Part shown: positions 47,601-55,010 of the stretch, one piece after another
How positions within the stretch are numbered: the first letter of the stretch is position 1
Layout of the letters: each line of letters begins with the position of its first letter
Source: Streptomyces sp. DSM 110735
Lineage (GTDB): Bacteria; Actinomycetota; Actinomycetes; Streptomycetales; Streptomycetaceae
Direction of reading: 5' to 3'
NCBI RefSeq assembly: GCF_016482685.1
Contig: NZ_JACYHF010000001.1
Span: 186,001-250,000, forward strand
DNA length: 64,000 bases
Made by a program: the position numbers and the translations under genes
Notes under the pieces: generated by a model
Seen by the model: the letters and a program-made list of their open reading frames with translations, nothing else
Told to the model about the DNA's origin: nothing
Databases searched by the model: none

Positions 47601-47750
47601 CGGGACACCGGCCGGGTGGAACAAGCCGTGGTGCATTCGACGGAAAGCTGGACAATCAGCACGGCTATTGGAGCCGCAGCCGAGGCGGAGCGCGCCTTGC
47701 GGATGCTGACTGCTCTGCGCGAAGCGCCGGAACGACGGCACGGCAGTTGA
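44679..47750 (+). CDS. SARP-family regulator with NB-ARC and TPR domains (AfsR-like)
   Basis: 1023 residues from GTG at 44679, which has GGGAGGAA 5 nt upstream; longer in-frame starts (for example 44625) lack one. Order: OmpR-type winged helix (~1-90, LALAALAWDAGRTVSVDSLI-HRIWDEHPPVKAREALHVHV), BTAD (~95-245), NB-ARC with Walker A EGMGGVGKTSLAVHLA (near 310) and RMLVILDDAADSDQVRPLLP, and C-terminal TPRs (NFLGITHLHLADNDAALEFF, GELSTRLGDLEAAERAYRKA). Such regulators activate genes after sensing ATP or other ligands. It is divergent from the NLR gene and upstream of the amyloid effector gene, so it may control that module; this is inference. Confidence 0.92.
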   Translation: MDFEIRLSGSVDIRVAGRRSHLGSTKTRLALAALAWDAGRTVSVDSLIHRIWDEHPPVKAREALHVHVSRIRRALRIALGEAPTIVSRTNSYVLHVDPDRVDLRAYTSCVDQARALKGSADDEAAFRLLGRADALWRGEPLAGISGSWPDHLRSTVAETSLIAAMTRAELLMDAGRFTEAVPVLVPLTAGHPADEALAALLAVALHGSSRTADATRLLQRTRQRVIRDIGLDAGHRLHRIQEGILSGSTAAALHELGTGRKAAARPRRAVPDNLPRDVPWIGRRDELRRLGSALSEGGGGSGAVVTVEAIEGMGGVGKTSLAVHLAHQMRDRYPDGCCFVRLGDHSPDRASTSPDRALTTLLRLLGVDGKELPHDTDELIALWRSMARNRRMLVILDDAADSDQVRPLLPGDSPTAVVVTSRRRLPGMPGVRPLTLGVLPRDDAIALFVRRLGTRSRTKESEIADIVRICGHLPLAIEIAASRLLARPSWTTTDLLDRLAADGAHVAELRDGERTMEHVFALSYRALTDEQQLVFRRLGLHVGTEFGPHAVAALTGLSPRAAERILEELLTQHLVSEPSPHRFTMHDLLRRYARSLIDNDRIEPAEQARAATERMTDFYVRAADRADRLAHPYRSRMTLDSTPLSALPEIADARAAEHWLSIEGANLLDTLGWITQNGSERQLAVCIHVLTEFLDMQGHLAMAEPLLRRAADHWSTTHDRTAQVKALLDLSIARSHRSRYEEAIAAAREALELARSLSDPELESECVHQLSIPLWQTGQYALVQSLQKTLLNSLSQTGEELHMARSYNFLGITHLHLADNDAALEFFTIALEKFTGVNNERGIFNTLNNLGELSTRLGDLEAAERAYRKAISIASERSDKRECATLQMNLANALVGLGRSDEALALLEDSLEVLRAVGDARGEAIALNGMGRAHRAAGRSEQALPLHIAALSVARRINAVGEVAEIAYDAAQAERDTGRVEQAVVHSTESWTISTAIGAAAEAERALRMLTALREAPERRHGS

Positions 47751-47904
47751 GAGCCCATTATCGACTGGCTGTAGATTCTACGCGCGTGGGTCGCTCCTGA
47801 CGGGAGCCTGGTGTACAAACGATCACCACAGAGCTGATCACTGGCGTCTCGGCGCCTCTTCAGCCACACCCACCCAGAAATGCCGACCAGTCACCTAGGG
47901 AAAA

Positions 47905-47991
47905 ATGCGCACCATATCCGAGATCGCCACCTTTACCTGCATGGCTTTTCTCTTCACAGATTACCTTTCGCCAATTATTTCCCTCGCATAG
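47905..47991 (+). CDS. Possible 28-residue hydrophobic peptide
   Basis: ATG at 47905 with AGGG 4 nt upstream opens a 28-codon frame: MRTISEIATFTCMAFLFTDY then a hydrophobic end. It precedes the amyloid effector gene by about 115 bp. It may be a small membrane peptide or leader, or a chance frame. Confidence 0.25.
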   Translation: MRTISEIATFTCMAFLFTDYLSPIISLA

Positions 47992-47998
47992 CTTCGGT

Positions 47999-48038
47999 GG
48001 CCAGTAGCGAAATGTCCGTGGGCGGCTCGCTACTGGCC
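47999..48038. promoter_or_regulatory. Inverted repeat upstream of the amyloid effector gene
   Basis: GGCCAGTAGCGA (47999-48010) is repeated inverted at 48027-48038 with a 16-bp spacer, 69 bp before the effector start. It could be an operator or an mRNA hairpin. Confidence 0.5.
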
Positions 48039-48107
48039 CCTGCCCAAGCAACGGACTGCTCTGAGAACATGGCTTTCGTCAACAGGGCTTGGCGGCAGGG
48101 GGCGGGC

Positions 48108-48518
48108 GTGGAGGCGATCTCGGCAGGGCTGCTCGTGGCCATGGCAACCGGAGCGGCCGGTGCGGCGGGGCAGCAACTCTGGGCAGCGTTGACCGACCTG
48201 CTACGGCGACAGCCCCGGGCAGGGACGGCAGCGGGCGCGGACCCGCTCCCCACCGGTGAAGCAGAACTGGCCGCCTTGAGTGAGGCGTCCCATGACATCG
48301 AACGTGCCCGCGCACTGAGCGAGGCGATGCGTCAACGCGCCGCGCACGACGCTCAGTTCCGCTCCGGCCTGATCCAGTGGCAGCGGTCGGCCGAAGCCCT
48401 GCGCCCCGCCGACGGCGCGGTGACCAACACCATCAGCGGTGGCAACCAGAAGGGTCCGGTTCTGCAAGGGCGCGACTTCTTCGGGGTCACCTTCACCGAT
48501 CGCGGCGAGGGCGAGTAG
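48108..48518 (+). CDS. Small putative membrane effector with C-terminal RHIM/BASS3-like motif
   Basis: 136 residues from GTG at 48108 (GGCAGGGGGCGG upstream); ATG at 48069 is an alternative. The N-terminus is a small-residue-rich hydrophobic helix (ISAGLLVAMATGAAGAAGQQ) followed by amphipathic LWAALTDLLRR. A helical middle (IERARALSEAMRQRAAHDAQ) leads to the C-terminal motif NTISGGNQKGPVLQGRDF then FGVTF at residues 107-129. The motif has the same spaced core (NTI, GPxxQxRD, Phe end) as the NLR encoded at 42069-44510. By analogy with HET-S/MLKL-like systems, nucleation of the motif would drive the N-terminal part into the membrane and kill the cell; that step is inference. Confidence 0.75.
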   Translation: MEAISAGLLVAMATGAAGAAGQQLWAALTDLLRRQPRAGTAAGADPLPTGEAELAALSEASHDIERARALSEAMRQRAAHDAQFRSGLIQWQRSAEALRPADGAVTNTISGGNQKGPVLQGRDFFGVTFTDRGEGE

Positions 48519-48638
48519 CCCCAGGGGAACGTCGTTATAGTGGGCGCGCGTATGCGTCGGCACGGGGTCGGCGGCGGTCCGAGGAGGTGAGTCCCATCAA
48601 CGCGGTGATGGTCGGGATTCCCTGCTGGAGGGCTCGTC

Positions 48639-49499
48639 GTGGACGACACGTTGTTGGATGCCGCTCGCGCGGCTGCTGATGCTTCTTCTTTTTCCGTAGG
48701 TTCTGCCTCTGCTCTGTCCTCCGTCGCCTCGCGGCTGCGTGCCGCCGGGTGTGTGTTCGTGGAGGAGGAGGCGCGGATGATTCTCGACGCCGTCGAGCCT
48801 GGTGCGTCCGGTGGTCTCGTCGAGGGCATGGTCGAGCGGCGGTGTGCCGGGGAACCGCTGGAACACGTCGTGGGGTGGGCCGCGTTCGGGGGGCTGCGGA
48901 TCGCCGTCGGTCCGGGGGTGTTCGTGCCGCGGCGGCGTACCGAGTTCCTGCTGGAGCAGGCGCTGCGGGTCGGGCGGGACGCGGGGGTGGTCGTGGACCT
49001 GTGCTGCGGGGCGGCGCCGCTGGCCACCGCGCTGGCCGTGCGGCTGCCGCGCGCCGAGCTGCACGCCGCCGACATCGATCCGGCGCAGACGGCGTACGCG
49101 CGCCGCAATCTCGCGCTCTTCGCGGATCGGGCGTCCGTCCACGAGGGCGACCTCTACGACGCGCTGCCGTCCGCCCTGCTCGGTCGCGTCGAGCTGCTCG
49201 TGGCCAACGCGCCCTACGTTCCCTGCGACGCCCTCGCCACGCTGCCTGCCGAGGCCCGGGACCATGAGCCGGTGCGGAGTCTGGACGGCGGGACTGATGG
49301 GCTGGCCGTGCAACGGCGGGTCGCGGAGGGGGCGTTGGAGTGGCTGGCGCCCGGTGCGCATCTGCTCGTGGAGACCAGTGCTCGTCAGGCGCCGCTCACG
49401 CGCGGGGTGTTCGCCGGGGCGGGGCTTGACGCGTGGGTGGTGGAGTGCGAGGAGCGGGAGGCGAGTGTGGTGGTGGCGCGGCGGCGATCCGCCCGCTGA
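48639..49499 (+). CDS. PrmC/HemK-like protein N5-glutamine methyltransferase
   Basis: 286 residues. A helical N-terminal domain with ERRCAGEPLEHVVGWAAFGG and VGPGVFVPRRRTEFLLEQAL is followed by the SAM-binding motif VVDLCCGAAPLATALAV and the active-site strand LLVANAPYVPCDAL, which has NAPYVP in place of the usual NPPY. It likely methylates Gln in a release-factor-like or other protein; it may be a second, divergent copy beside a canonical PrmC elsewhere. The start is GTG at 48639, preceded by GGAGGG. Confidence 0.82.
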   Translation: MDDTLLDAARAAADASSFSVGSASALSSVASRLRAAGCVFVEEEARMILDAVEPGASGGLVEGMVERRCAGEPLEHVVGWAAFGGLRIAVGPGVFVPRRRTEFLLEQALRVGRDAGVVVDLCCGAAPLATALAVRLPRAELHAADIDPAQTAYARRNLALFADRASVHEGDLYDALPSALLGRVELLVANAPYVPCDALATLPAEARDHEPVRSLDGGTDGLAVQRRVAEGALEWLAPGAHLLVETSARQAPLTRGVFAGAGLDAWVVECEEREASVVVARRRSAR

Positions 49500-49720
49500 C
49501 GGTCGGGGCGCGGCGTGACGGTCGGGGGAGCGGCGTGACCGTGGGGGGAGCGGCGCGTGGTGGCGGTGCTCCCCCGTGGCTCCGCCGTGGTCCACCCGTG
49601 GTCCCCGTGGCTCCGCCGTGGTCCACCCGTGGTCCCCGTGGTTCCGCCGTGGCTTCCGCCGGTTCCGCCGTGGCTCCTCCTGGTTTCGCCGGGTGCGCGC
49701 CGCTCCCCCTGTCTGTGGGG

Positions 49721-50473
49721 TCAGGTCAACTGAGGCAGCCGGGTGAGGTGGTCGGCTGTCAGGTAGTCGCGCACGTGGGGGGCGCGGGCGGTCGTGAGCG
49801 CCCAGGACGTGACGGTGGGGCGGGCCCGGTGGGTGGCGGTGCGGGGGTCGTCGAGCCATACGAGGCAGGAGCTGACGAGGCTGCGGTAGTTCGTGCGGGC
49901 GGCGTTGTCCTGCGCCAGGTCGGTGCCGTACCCCGGAGCCTGGGTGTGGGCCAGGGTGACCCAGGGGTCCAGGGCGGTCAGGGCGATGTCGGGGTCGCCG
50001 CTGCGCAGGGCGCCGAGGACGAGCAGGTGGCGGAACGAGCCCTCGGTGAGGAAGCGGTCCTCCTTCATCTCCCCGCGGAGGCGGGCGTCCGCCTCGGTCA
50101 GGAAAGCGAGGGCGGTGGCCCGGTCGCGGCGCATCAGGTGGTCCTCGAACGTCCAGCACATCAGGTGCAGCCGGACCATCGGCGCGAGGTACTTGTCCCC
50201 CTCCTCCTCCGCCCGCTCCAACAGGGCGTCGAGTTCCGCCCGGCGCTCGTCGTGCTGCCAGGGCCAGGCGTGGCGGGGGTGGGTGCCGCTGCCGCACAGG
50301 TCGCAGCGGCGCGGGATCGACGGCCTCGGGTCCGGGAAATACCCCGCGCCCTCGCACTCCGGGTCGTCGCAGGACCAGCCGGTCGCCAGGGCGCCGGGGG
50401 GTGCCTGGTAACCGTCCAGGGTGGGCGGGAGCTGTCCCGGTCCGACGCCGAAGAGTCTGCGGAGGATGTCCAT
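49721..50473 (-). CDS. Unknown protein with Cys clusters
   Basis: 250 residues. The N-terminal ~70 residues carry possible zinc ligands (WSCDDPECEGAGYF and RRCDLCGSGTHPRHAW). The rest is helical (LDALLERAEEEGDKYLAPMV, LMRRDRATALAFLTEADARL, VLGALRSGDPDIALTALDPW) and looks TPR-like. No family is recognised. ATG at 50473 has AGGGGAA upstream. About 220 bp of gene-free GC-rich sequence separates it from the PrmC-like gene. Confidence 0.65.
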   Translation of the reverse strand: MDILRRLFGVGPGQLPPTLDGYQAPPGALATGWSCDDPECEGAGYFPDPRPSIPRRCDLCGSGTHPRHAWPWQHDERRAELDALLERAEEEGDKYLAPMVRLHLMCWTFEDHLMRRDRATALAFLTEADARLRGEMKEDRFLTEGSFRHLLVLGALRSGDPDIALTALDPWVTLAHTQAPGYGTDLAQDNAARTNYRSLVSSCLVWLDDPRTATHRARPTVTSWALTTARAPHVRDYLTADHLTRLPQLT

Positions 50474-50589
50474 GGGTTCCCCTGGGTGCGTGCGTGCGGA
50501 CGTGCCTGGGTGGTGCGGACGTGTGCGGGCGGGCGTGTGTGCGGGCGTGTGTGTGCGGGCGTCCGTCGGGGGTCCGCTCGCGCGGGCGG

Positions 50590-50889
50590 TCAGCGCGTGG
50601 CGGCGCGGTCGCGGGCGGCGCGTTCGGCCGGGGTCAGCCGGGTGACGCGGCCGGAGCGGCTCTCGGCGCGGACGCCCCAGGGCGAGGAGGGCTGGCCGTT
50701 GAGCAGCCAGACGATCAGCGTGACCTCCCAGAGGAACGCCTTGCCGATGCTCACCGCCGTCCACTCCGGGCTGATCAGCAGCAGCCGGGGCGGTACCCCG
50801 TGCCAGAAGGAACCGCCGGCCCGCGCGTTGAAGGTCCACATCGCGACGGCGAACCCGAGAAAGTGCGCCAGTACGAGCACCGATCCCAT
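50590..50889 (-). CDS. Small membrane protein
   Basis: 99 residues with two predicted membrane helices (VLVLAHFLGFAVAMWTFNA and AFLWEVTLIVWLLNG) and a basic, Arg/Ala-rich C-terminus (TRLTPAERAARDRAATR). Function unknown. ATG at 50889 follows GGGGAGGAAAA. It may share a transcript with the unknown gene 116 bp downstream. Confidence 0.6.
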   Translation of the reverse strand: MGSVLVLAHFLGFAVAMWTFNARAGGSFWHGVPPRLLLISPEWTAVSIGKAFLWEVTLIVWLLNGQPSSPWGVRAESRSGRVTRLTPAERAARDRAATR

Positions 50890-51103
50890 CGGTTTTCCTC
50901 CCCTTGTCCCGCCCGCCCCCAGGTCGTCGTCGCGGCGGGTGCCTCCTTCGTACCGCCCGGCCCGCGCCCGGTACCGGGGCGTTGCACAGCTCGCCGGGTG
51001 CTGCAATACGCGCGCCCGGCAGGCGGGACCTGGAGTAGCGCCGGTCGGCAAAGGTTCGTCGTCCCTGGTCCGTTGTGGCCGTACTCCTGCCAAACTGTCC
51101 GAC

Positions 51104-52672
51104 ATGAGCACGCTGGGGGGCGGGAGCACGGCGGGGGTGCCGGGGCGCCGGATGCGGGTCGCGTGGCTGTTGCGGGTGAACCGCCTGCTCGGGCAGGACA
51201 CCGCCCTGCGGTCGCTGCCGGGCTTCGCGGCGGCGTTCCGGGGCGGGGCGTACGCGCGCGAGGTGAGCGTCAGCACCGTCTCGCGGTGGGAGACGGGGGT
51301 GACTCCGGTCCCCTGGGCGGCCGTCCGGCGGTACGAGGAGTTACTGGGGCTGCCCCGCAACCTGCTCACCGCCACCGCGCGCACCGTCTGGCGCTATCTC
51401 GCCCCCGGTCCCGTCCTCGACACCGCGCCCGCCGGACCCGCCGCCCGCGACCTGGAGGACCTGCTGGAGCAGGCGGTGTCCGACGACGTGATGAGCGGCG
51501 ACGACTGGGACCAGTTGGCCGAGGGGATCTGCGTACGGCCGGACGTGGTGCTGATGCCGTCCGGGACCTGGTACCGGCTCGCGGAGCGGCTCGTCGAGGA
51601 GATGGTGATCGCGGACGGGCTGCCGTGGCTGCTGCGCTTCGAGTCCCTGAACCGGCTGCTGAACCATCCGCGCGGCGCCCGTACGGTCATCGCGGCGTGC
51701 GCGGAACTCGCCGCCGGAAGAGCGCGGTTGACGGCGGTCGAGATCGTCTGCGCGCTGGACAACTGCGGGCACCCGGACGCCGCCGCCCGGGTCCTGAGCG
51801 AACTCACCTCCCCGAGCGGGCGGCTGGCGCACCGCGGCGCCGTGATGGCCTGCTTCCGCAAGGTCAGCTACCGGCACTTCGACCCCGGGCAGGTACGGCT
51901 GCTGACCCGCGCGCTGCGCGACATCGAGGACTCCGGACCGGTCGGTGACCAGGTCGAGCCGCTGCGCCGCCATGTCGCCGCGGCGCACCCGGAACACCAC
52001 CGGGCGCTGCTGGGCCGGACCCCCGCGCGGGCTGCCCCGCCGGGCGCCGTACCGGCGTCGCTGGAGGCGGCGGTGCGGCGGGTGACGGCGCGGGTGCGGT
52101 CCGTCGAGCCGGACGGGGCGGGCGGCACCGGCGTGCTGTCCGCGCTGGTCGGGGAGGCGCTGACCAGCCCCGTCTTCGACGTACGGCTCTACGCCGCGTT
52201 CCTCCTCGCGGCCACCCCCTACCGCGCCGCGCTGGCCGACGCGTGCGCCGCCGAGCTGGCGCGGCCCGCGGCGATCCGGGACGAGGAGGTCGCGGTGCCG
52301 CTCCTCGAAGCGCTGCGCGTGGTCGGCGACCAACGGCACCGGGCGCTGCTCCAGACGCTGGCGGTGCGTCCGGGTGTGCCGCGCGGCACCGCGTACGCCG
52401 CCGTGCGCGCCCTCGGCCATGTCGCCGCCGGACACGCCACCGACGCCTTCCTGCGCGAGGCGGTCGCCCTCCACCAGGCCACCTGGCTGCGCGGGCGCGA
52501 CCCGGTGACCGCCGCCACCCTGGTCAGCCTGGTCTACGCCCTCGGCATGGGCGCCCGCGACGACCTCCTGACCGAGGTCCGTGTCCGGCCCGACACCCTT
52601 CCGGAGGCGCGGACGGCGGCGGACCGGTGGCTGGGGATCGCGGGGCATCTGCGGGCGAGCGCGCTGCTCTGA
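51104..52672 (+). CDS. HTH-domain protein with helical repeat C-terminus
   Basis: 522 residues. An XRE-type HTH lies near residues 45-85 (YAREVSVSTVSRWETGVTPV-PWAAVRRYEELLGLP). The remaining ~430 residues are Ala/Leu/Arg-rich helices with HEAT-like pattern (LPWLLRFESLNRLLNHPRGA, VEIVCALDNCGHPDAAARVL, AVPLLEALRVVGDQRHRALL, AYAAVRALGHVAAGHATDAF). This looks like a stand-alone regulator with a helical-repeat sensor. Ligand unknown. Longer in-frame sequence upstream is the reading-through of the intergenic region; ATG at 51104 begins the conserved part. Confidence 0.75.
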   Translation: MSTLGGGSTAGVPGRRMRVAWLLRVNRLLGQDTALRSLPGFAAAFRGGAYAREVSVSTVSRWETGVTPVPWAAVRRYEELLGLPRNLLTATARTVWRYLAPGPVLDTAPAGPAARDLEDLLEQAVSDDVMSGDDWDQLAEGICVRPDVVLMPSGTWYRLAERLVEEMVIADGLPWLLRFESLNRLLNHPRGARTVIAACAELAAGRARLTAVEIVCALDNCGHPDAAARVLSELTSPSGRLAHRGAVMACFRKVSYRHFDPGQVRLLTRALRDIEDSGPVGDQVEPLRRHVAAAHPEHHRALLGRTPARAAPPGAVPASLEAAVRRVTARVRSVEPDGAGGTGVLSALVGEALTSPVFDVRLYAAFLLAATPYRAALADACAAELARPAAIRDEEVAVPLLEALRVVGDQRHRALLQTLAVRPGVPRGTAYAAVRALGHVAAGHATDAFLREAVALHQATWLRGRDPVTAATLVSLVYALGMGARDDLLTEVRVRPDTLPEARTAADRWLGIAGHLRASALL

Positions 52673-52726
52673 CGTGGGACGTGTCCGCCAGAGGACGCCG
52701 GTCATGTCCACAGAGTGGGCGCGCTG

Positions 52727-52763
52727 TTGATGGGCGGGGGCGGCTGCTGTACAAATGGGCGCC
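52727..52763 (+). promoter_or_regulatory. Promoter giving a leaderless leader-peptide mRNA
   Basis: TTGATG (52727-52732), 17 nt, then TACAAA (52750-52755). The expected transcription start, about 7-8 nt beyond the -10, falls on or next to the ATG at 52764, so the transcript should be leaderless. Confidence 0.7.
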
Positions 52764-52835
52764 ATGAATCACGAGCCGTTGGTGCGACGCCTGGTCATCG
52801 ACCTGTGCCGACGCCCGGCCGCGTGTTGTCGCTGA
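52764..52835 (+). CDS. Cysteine-rich leader peptide of the sulfonate operon
   Basis: A 23-codon frame ending RLVIDLCRRPAACCR with three Cys codons, two of them adjacent and just before the stop. Similar short putative leader peptides precede sulfur-related operons in many Streptomyces, and Cys-coding leaderless frames act as cysteine-responsive attenuators in mycobacteria. The promoter spacing suggests leaderless translation from this ATG; an in-frame ATG at 52755 lies within the -10 box. It should make expression of the downstream transporter respond to charged tRNA-Cys. The 169 bp between it and the permease gene holds no other gene. Confidence 0.75.
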   Translation: MNHEPLVRRLVIDLCRRPAACCR

Positions 52836-53004
52836 ACCCGCCTCCCCGACGCGGATGTCCCTGATTCCCGCGTAGTCGGCGTTCTTCTCCTTTCCTTTCC
52901 TTGCCGTTGAGCGGCCCGTCTCCGTGCGGGTGCCGTCCGGCTCTGTTCCGTTGATGTCCCGTTGATCTCCAGCGCCGGTGACCGGTGCCGTGTGGAGGTT
53001 TCCC

Positions 53005-53904
53005 GTGTCCACTTCCCTGTCCGACGCCGTCCCCGTCGGGACACCCGACGCGTCCGGCGGCGCATCCGGCGCACCTGGCGTACCCGGCGCTCCCGGTGGC
53101 GGGCGGGCGCGTGCCGTGTGGCCGCGCCTGCGGCGGCTCGCGCTGCCGGTCGGTTCGCTGGTGCTGTTCCTCGTCCTGTGGCAGGCGGTGGCGGCGACCG
53201 GGACCTGGAGCGAGACGCTGGTTCCGCCGCCCGCGAAGGTGTGGGACGCGTTCGTCGACGTCTCCACCACGCACGACGGCACGCGCGGCTACAACGGCAC
53301 CACGCTCATCGAGCACCTCGGCATCAGCCTGCGGCGCATCGCGCTGGGCGCCGGGCTCGGCATCGTCGCCGGAGTGGTCTTCGGGCTGCTCATGGGCACC
53401 GTCGGACCGCTGCGCGCGCTGTTCGAGCCCTGGATCACCTTCCTGCGCACGCTGCCGCCGCTCGCGTACTTCTCGCTGCTCATCATCTGGCTGGGCATCG
53501 ACGAGGAACCCAAGATCACGCTGCTCGCGGTCGCCGCGTTCCCACCGGTCGCGGTGTCCACCACGGCGGCCGTCGCGGCCGTACCGCGCGCGCTCGTGGA
53601 AGCCGCCCGCGCGCTCGGCGCCTCGCGGTGGGACGTGGTCAAGGACGTGATCGTGCCCTCCGCGCTGCCGGAGACCTTCACCGGCGTCCGGCTGGCGGTC
53701 GGCGTCGCCTACTCCTCGCTCGTCGCCGCCGAACTGGTCAACGGACTGCCCGGGATCGGCGGCATGGTCAAGGACGCCGCCAACTACAACAACACCCCCG
53801 TCGTGCTCGTCGGCATCATCACCATCGGGGTGTCCGGGCTGCTCATCGACACCCTGCTGCTCCGACTGGAACGCGCCGTCATGCCGTGGCGCGGGCGGGA
53901 CTGA
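53005..53904 (+). CDS. Sulfonate/taurine ABC transporter permease (SsuC/TauC-like)
   Basis: 299 residues. A Gly/Ala-rich variable N-terminus (~40 residues) is followed by six membrane helices and the EAA loop with consensus EAARALGASRWDVVKDVIVP-SALPETFTG. The signature strands LFEPWITFLRTLPPLAYFSL and AYSSLVAAELVNGLPGIGGM fit the SsuC/TauC group. GTG at 53005 has GGAGG 7 nt upstream. The first structural gene of the operon, behind the leader peptide. Confidence 0.9.
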   Translation: MSTSLSDAVPVGTPDASGGASGAPGVPGAPGGGRARAVWPRLRRLALPVGSLVLFLVLWQAVAATGTWSETLVPPPAKVWDAFVDVSTTHDGTRGYNGTTLIEHLGISLRRIALGAGLGIVAGVVFGLLMGTVGPLRALFEPWITFLRTLPPLAYFSLLIIWLGIDEEPKITLLAVAAFPPVAVSTTAAVAAVPRALVEAARALGASRWDVVKDVIVPSALPETFTGVRLAVGVAYSSLVAAELVNGLPGIGGMVKDAANYNNTPVVLVGIITIGVSGLLIDTLLLRLERAVMPWRGRD

Positions 53905-53960
53905 GCCCCTCTCCTTCTCCTCCGATCCGCTGTCCCCTCCCCGTCAGAAACGGTCGTCCC

Positions 53961-55010
53961 ATGGCGTCTTCCCTCTCCCGCCCCTCCCGTCGGCTGCTCC
54001 TCGCCGGTGCGCTCGGCACCGCCGCCCTCGCCGTCACCGGCTGCTCCTCGTCCAGTGACGCCTCTTCGGGGAAGAGCAAGCGGCTGCGCATCGGCTACTT
54101 CGCCTTCCCCAGCGGCGATCTGCTGGTCAAGCACAGAAAGCTGCTGGACAAGGCGCTGCCCGACTACTCGGTGAGCTGGGTCAAGTTCGACTCGGGCGCG
54201 AGCGTCAACCAGGCGTTCCTCGGCAAGTCCCTGGACATCGCGGCGCTCGGCTCCAGCCCCTTCGCGCGCGGGATATCGGGGAGTTCGCCGATCCCCTACA
54301 AGGTCGCGTTCGTGCTCGACGTGGCCGGGGAGAACGAGGCGCTGGTCGCGCGCAGGAAGCTCGGCATCAAGGACGTGGCGGGGCTCAAGGGGCACACCGT
54401 GGCGACACCGTTCGCCTCCACCTCGCACTACAGCCTGCTCGCCGCGCTGGACAAGGCGGGGCTCAAGGCGTCCGACGTGAAGCTGGTCGACCTCCAGCCG
54501 CAGGCGATCCTCGCCGCCTGGCAGCGCGGGGACATCGACGCCGCGTACGTCTGGCTGCCGACGCTGGACGAGCTGCGCAAGACCGGCACCCAGCTCACCA
54601 GCAGCAAGGAGATCGGCGCCGGGGGCAAGCCCACGCTCGACCTCGCCGTGGTGTCGGACGACCTGATCGCCAAGGACCCGAAGGTGATCGACGCCTGGCG
54701 CAAGGCGGAGGCGGAGGCGCTGCGGCTGCTCAAGTCCGATCCGGACGGCGCGGTCGAGGACGTCGCCGCCGAGCTGGGCATCAGCACCGCCGACGCCAAG
54801 GCGCAACTCTCCCAGGGCGTGTTCCTCACCCCGGAGCAGGTCGCGTCCGCCGACTGGCTCGGCACCGAGGACCACCCCGGCAAGCTGCTCGACTACGTCA
54901 TCGACACCGGCCGGTTCCTGGCCGGACAGAAGCAGATCGACGCCGCCCCCACCGAGCGCGCCGTCCGCTCCGCCTTCTATCTGAAGGGACTGCCCGATGG
55001 CCTCAAGTGA
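53961..55010 (+). CDS. Sulfonate/taurine-binding lipoprotein (SsuA/TauA-like)
   Basis: 349 residues. Lipoprotein signal RRLLLAGALGTAALAVTGC with lipobox VTGC. The NMT1/SsuA fold contains RLRIGYFAFPSGDLLVKHRK, VKFDSGASVNQAFLGKSLDI-AALGSSPFARG, KGHTVATPFASTSHYSLLAA and AAWQRGDIDAAYVWLPTLDE. It captures organosulfonates outside the membrane for the permease and ATPase encoded on either side. Its end overlaps the ATPase start by 14 bp. Confidence 0.92.
   Translation: MASSLSRPSRRLLLAGALGTAALAVTGCSSSSDASSGKSKRLRIGYFAFPSGDLLVKHRKLLDKALPDYSVSWVKFDSGASVNQAFLGKSLDIAALGSSPFARGISGSSPIPYKVAFVLDVAGENEALVARRKLGIKDVAGLKGHTVATPFASTSHYSLLAALDKAGLKASDVKLVDLQPQAILAAWQRGDIDAAYVWLPTLDELRKTGTQLTSSKEIGAGGKPTLDLAVVSDDLIAKDPKVIDAWRKAEAEALRLLKSDPDGAVEDVAAELGISTADAKAQLSQGVFLTPEQVASADWLGTEDHPGKLLDYVIDTGRFLAGQKQIDAAPTERAVRSAFYLKGLPDGLK

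Noticed and set aside
49433..51103. N-terminal extension of the HTH regulator
   Set aside because: The upstream ~555 codons cross intergenic DNA and the antisense of two minus-strand genes; ATG at 51104 starts the conserved part.
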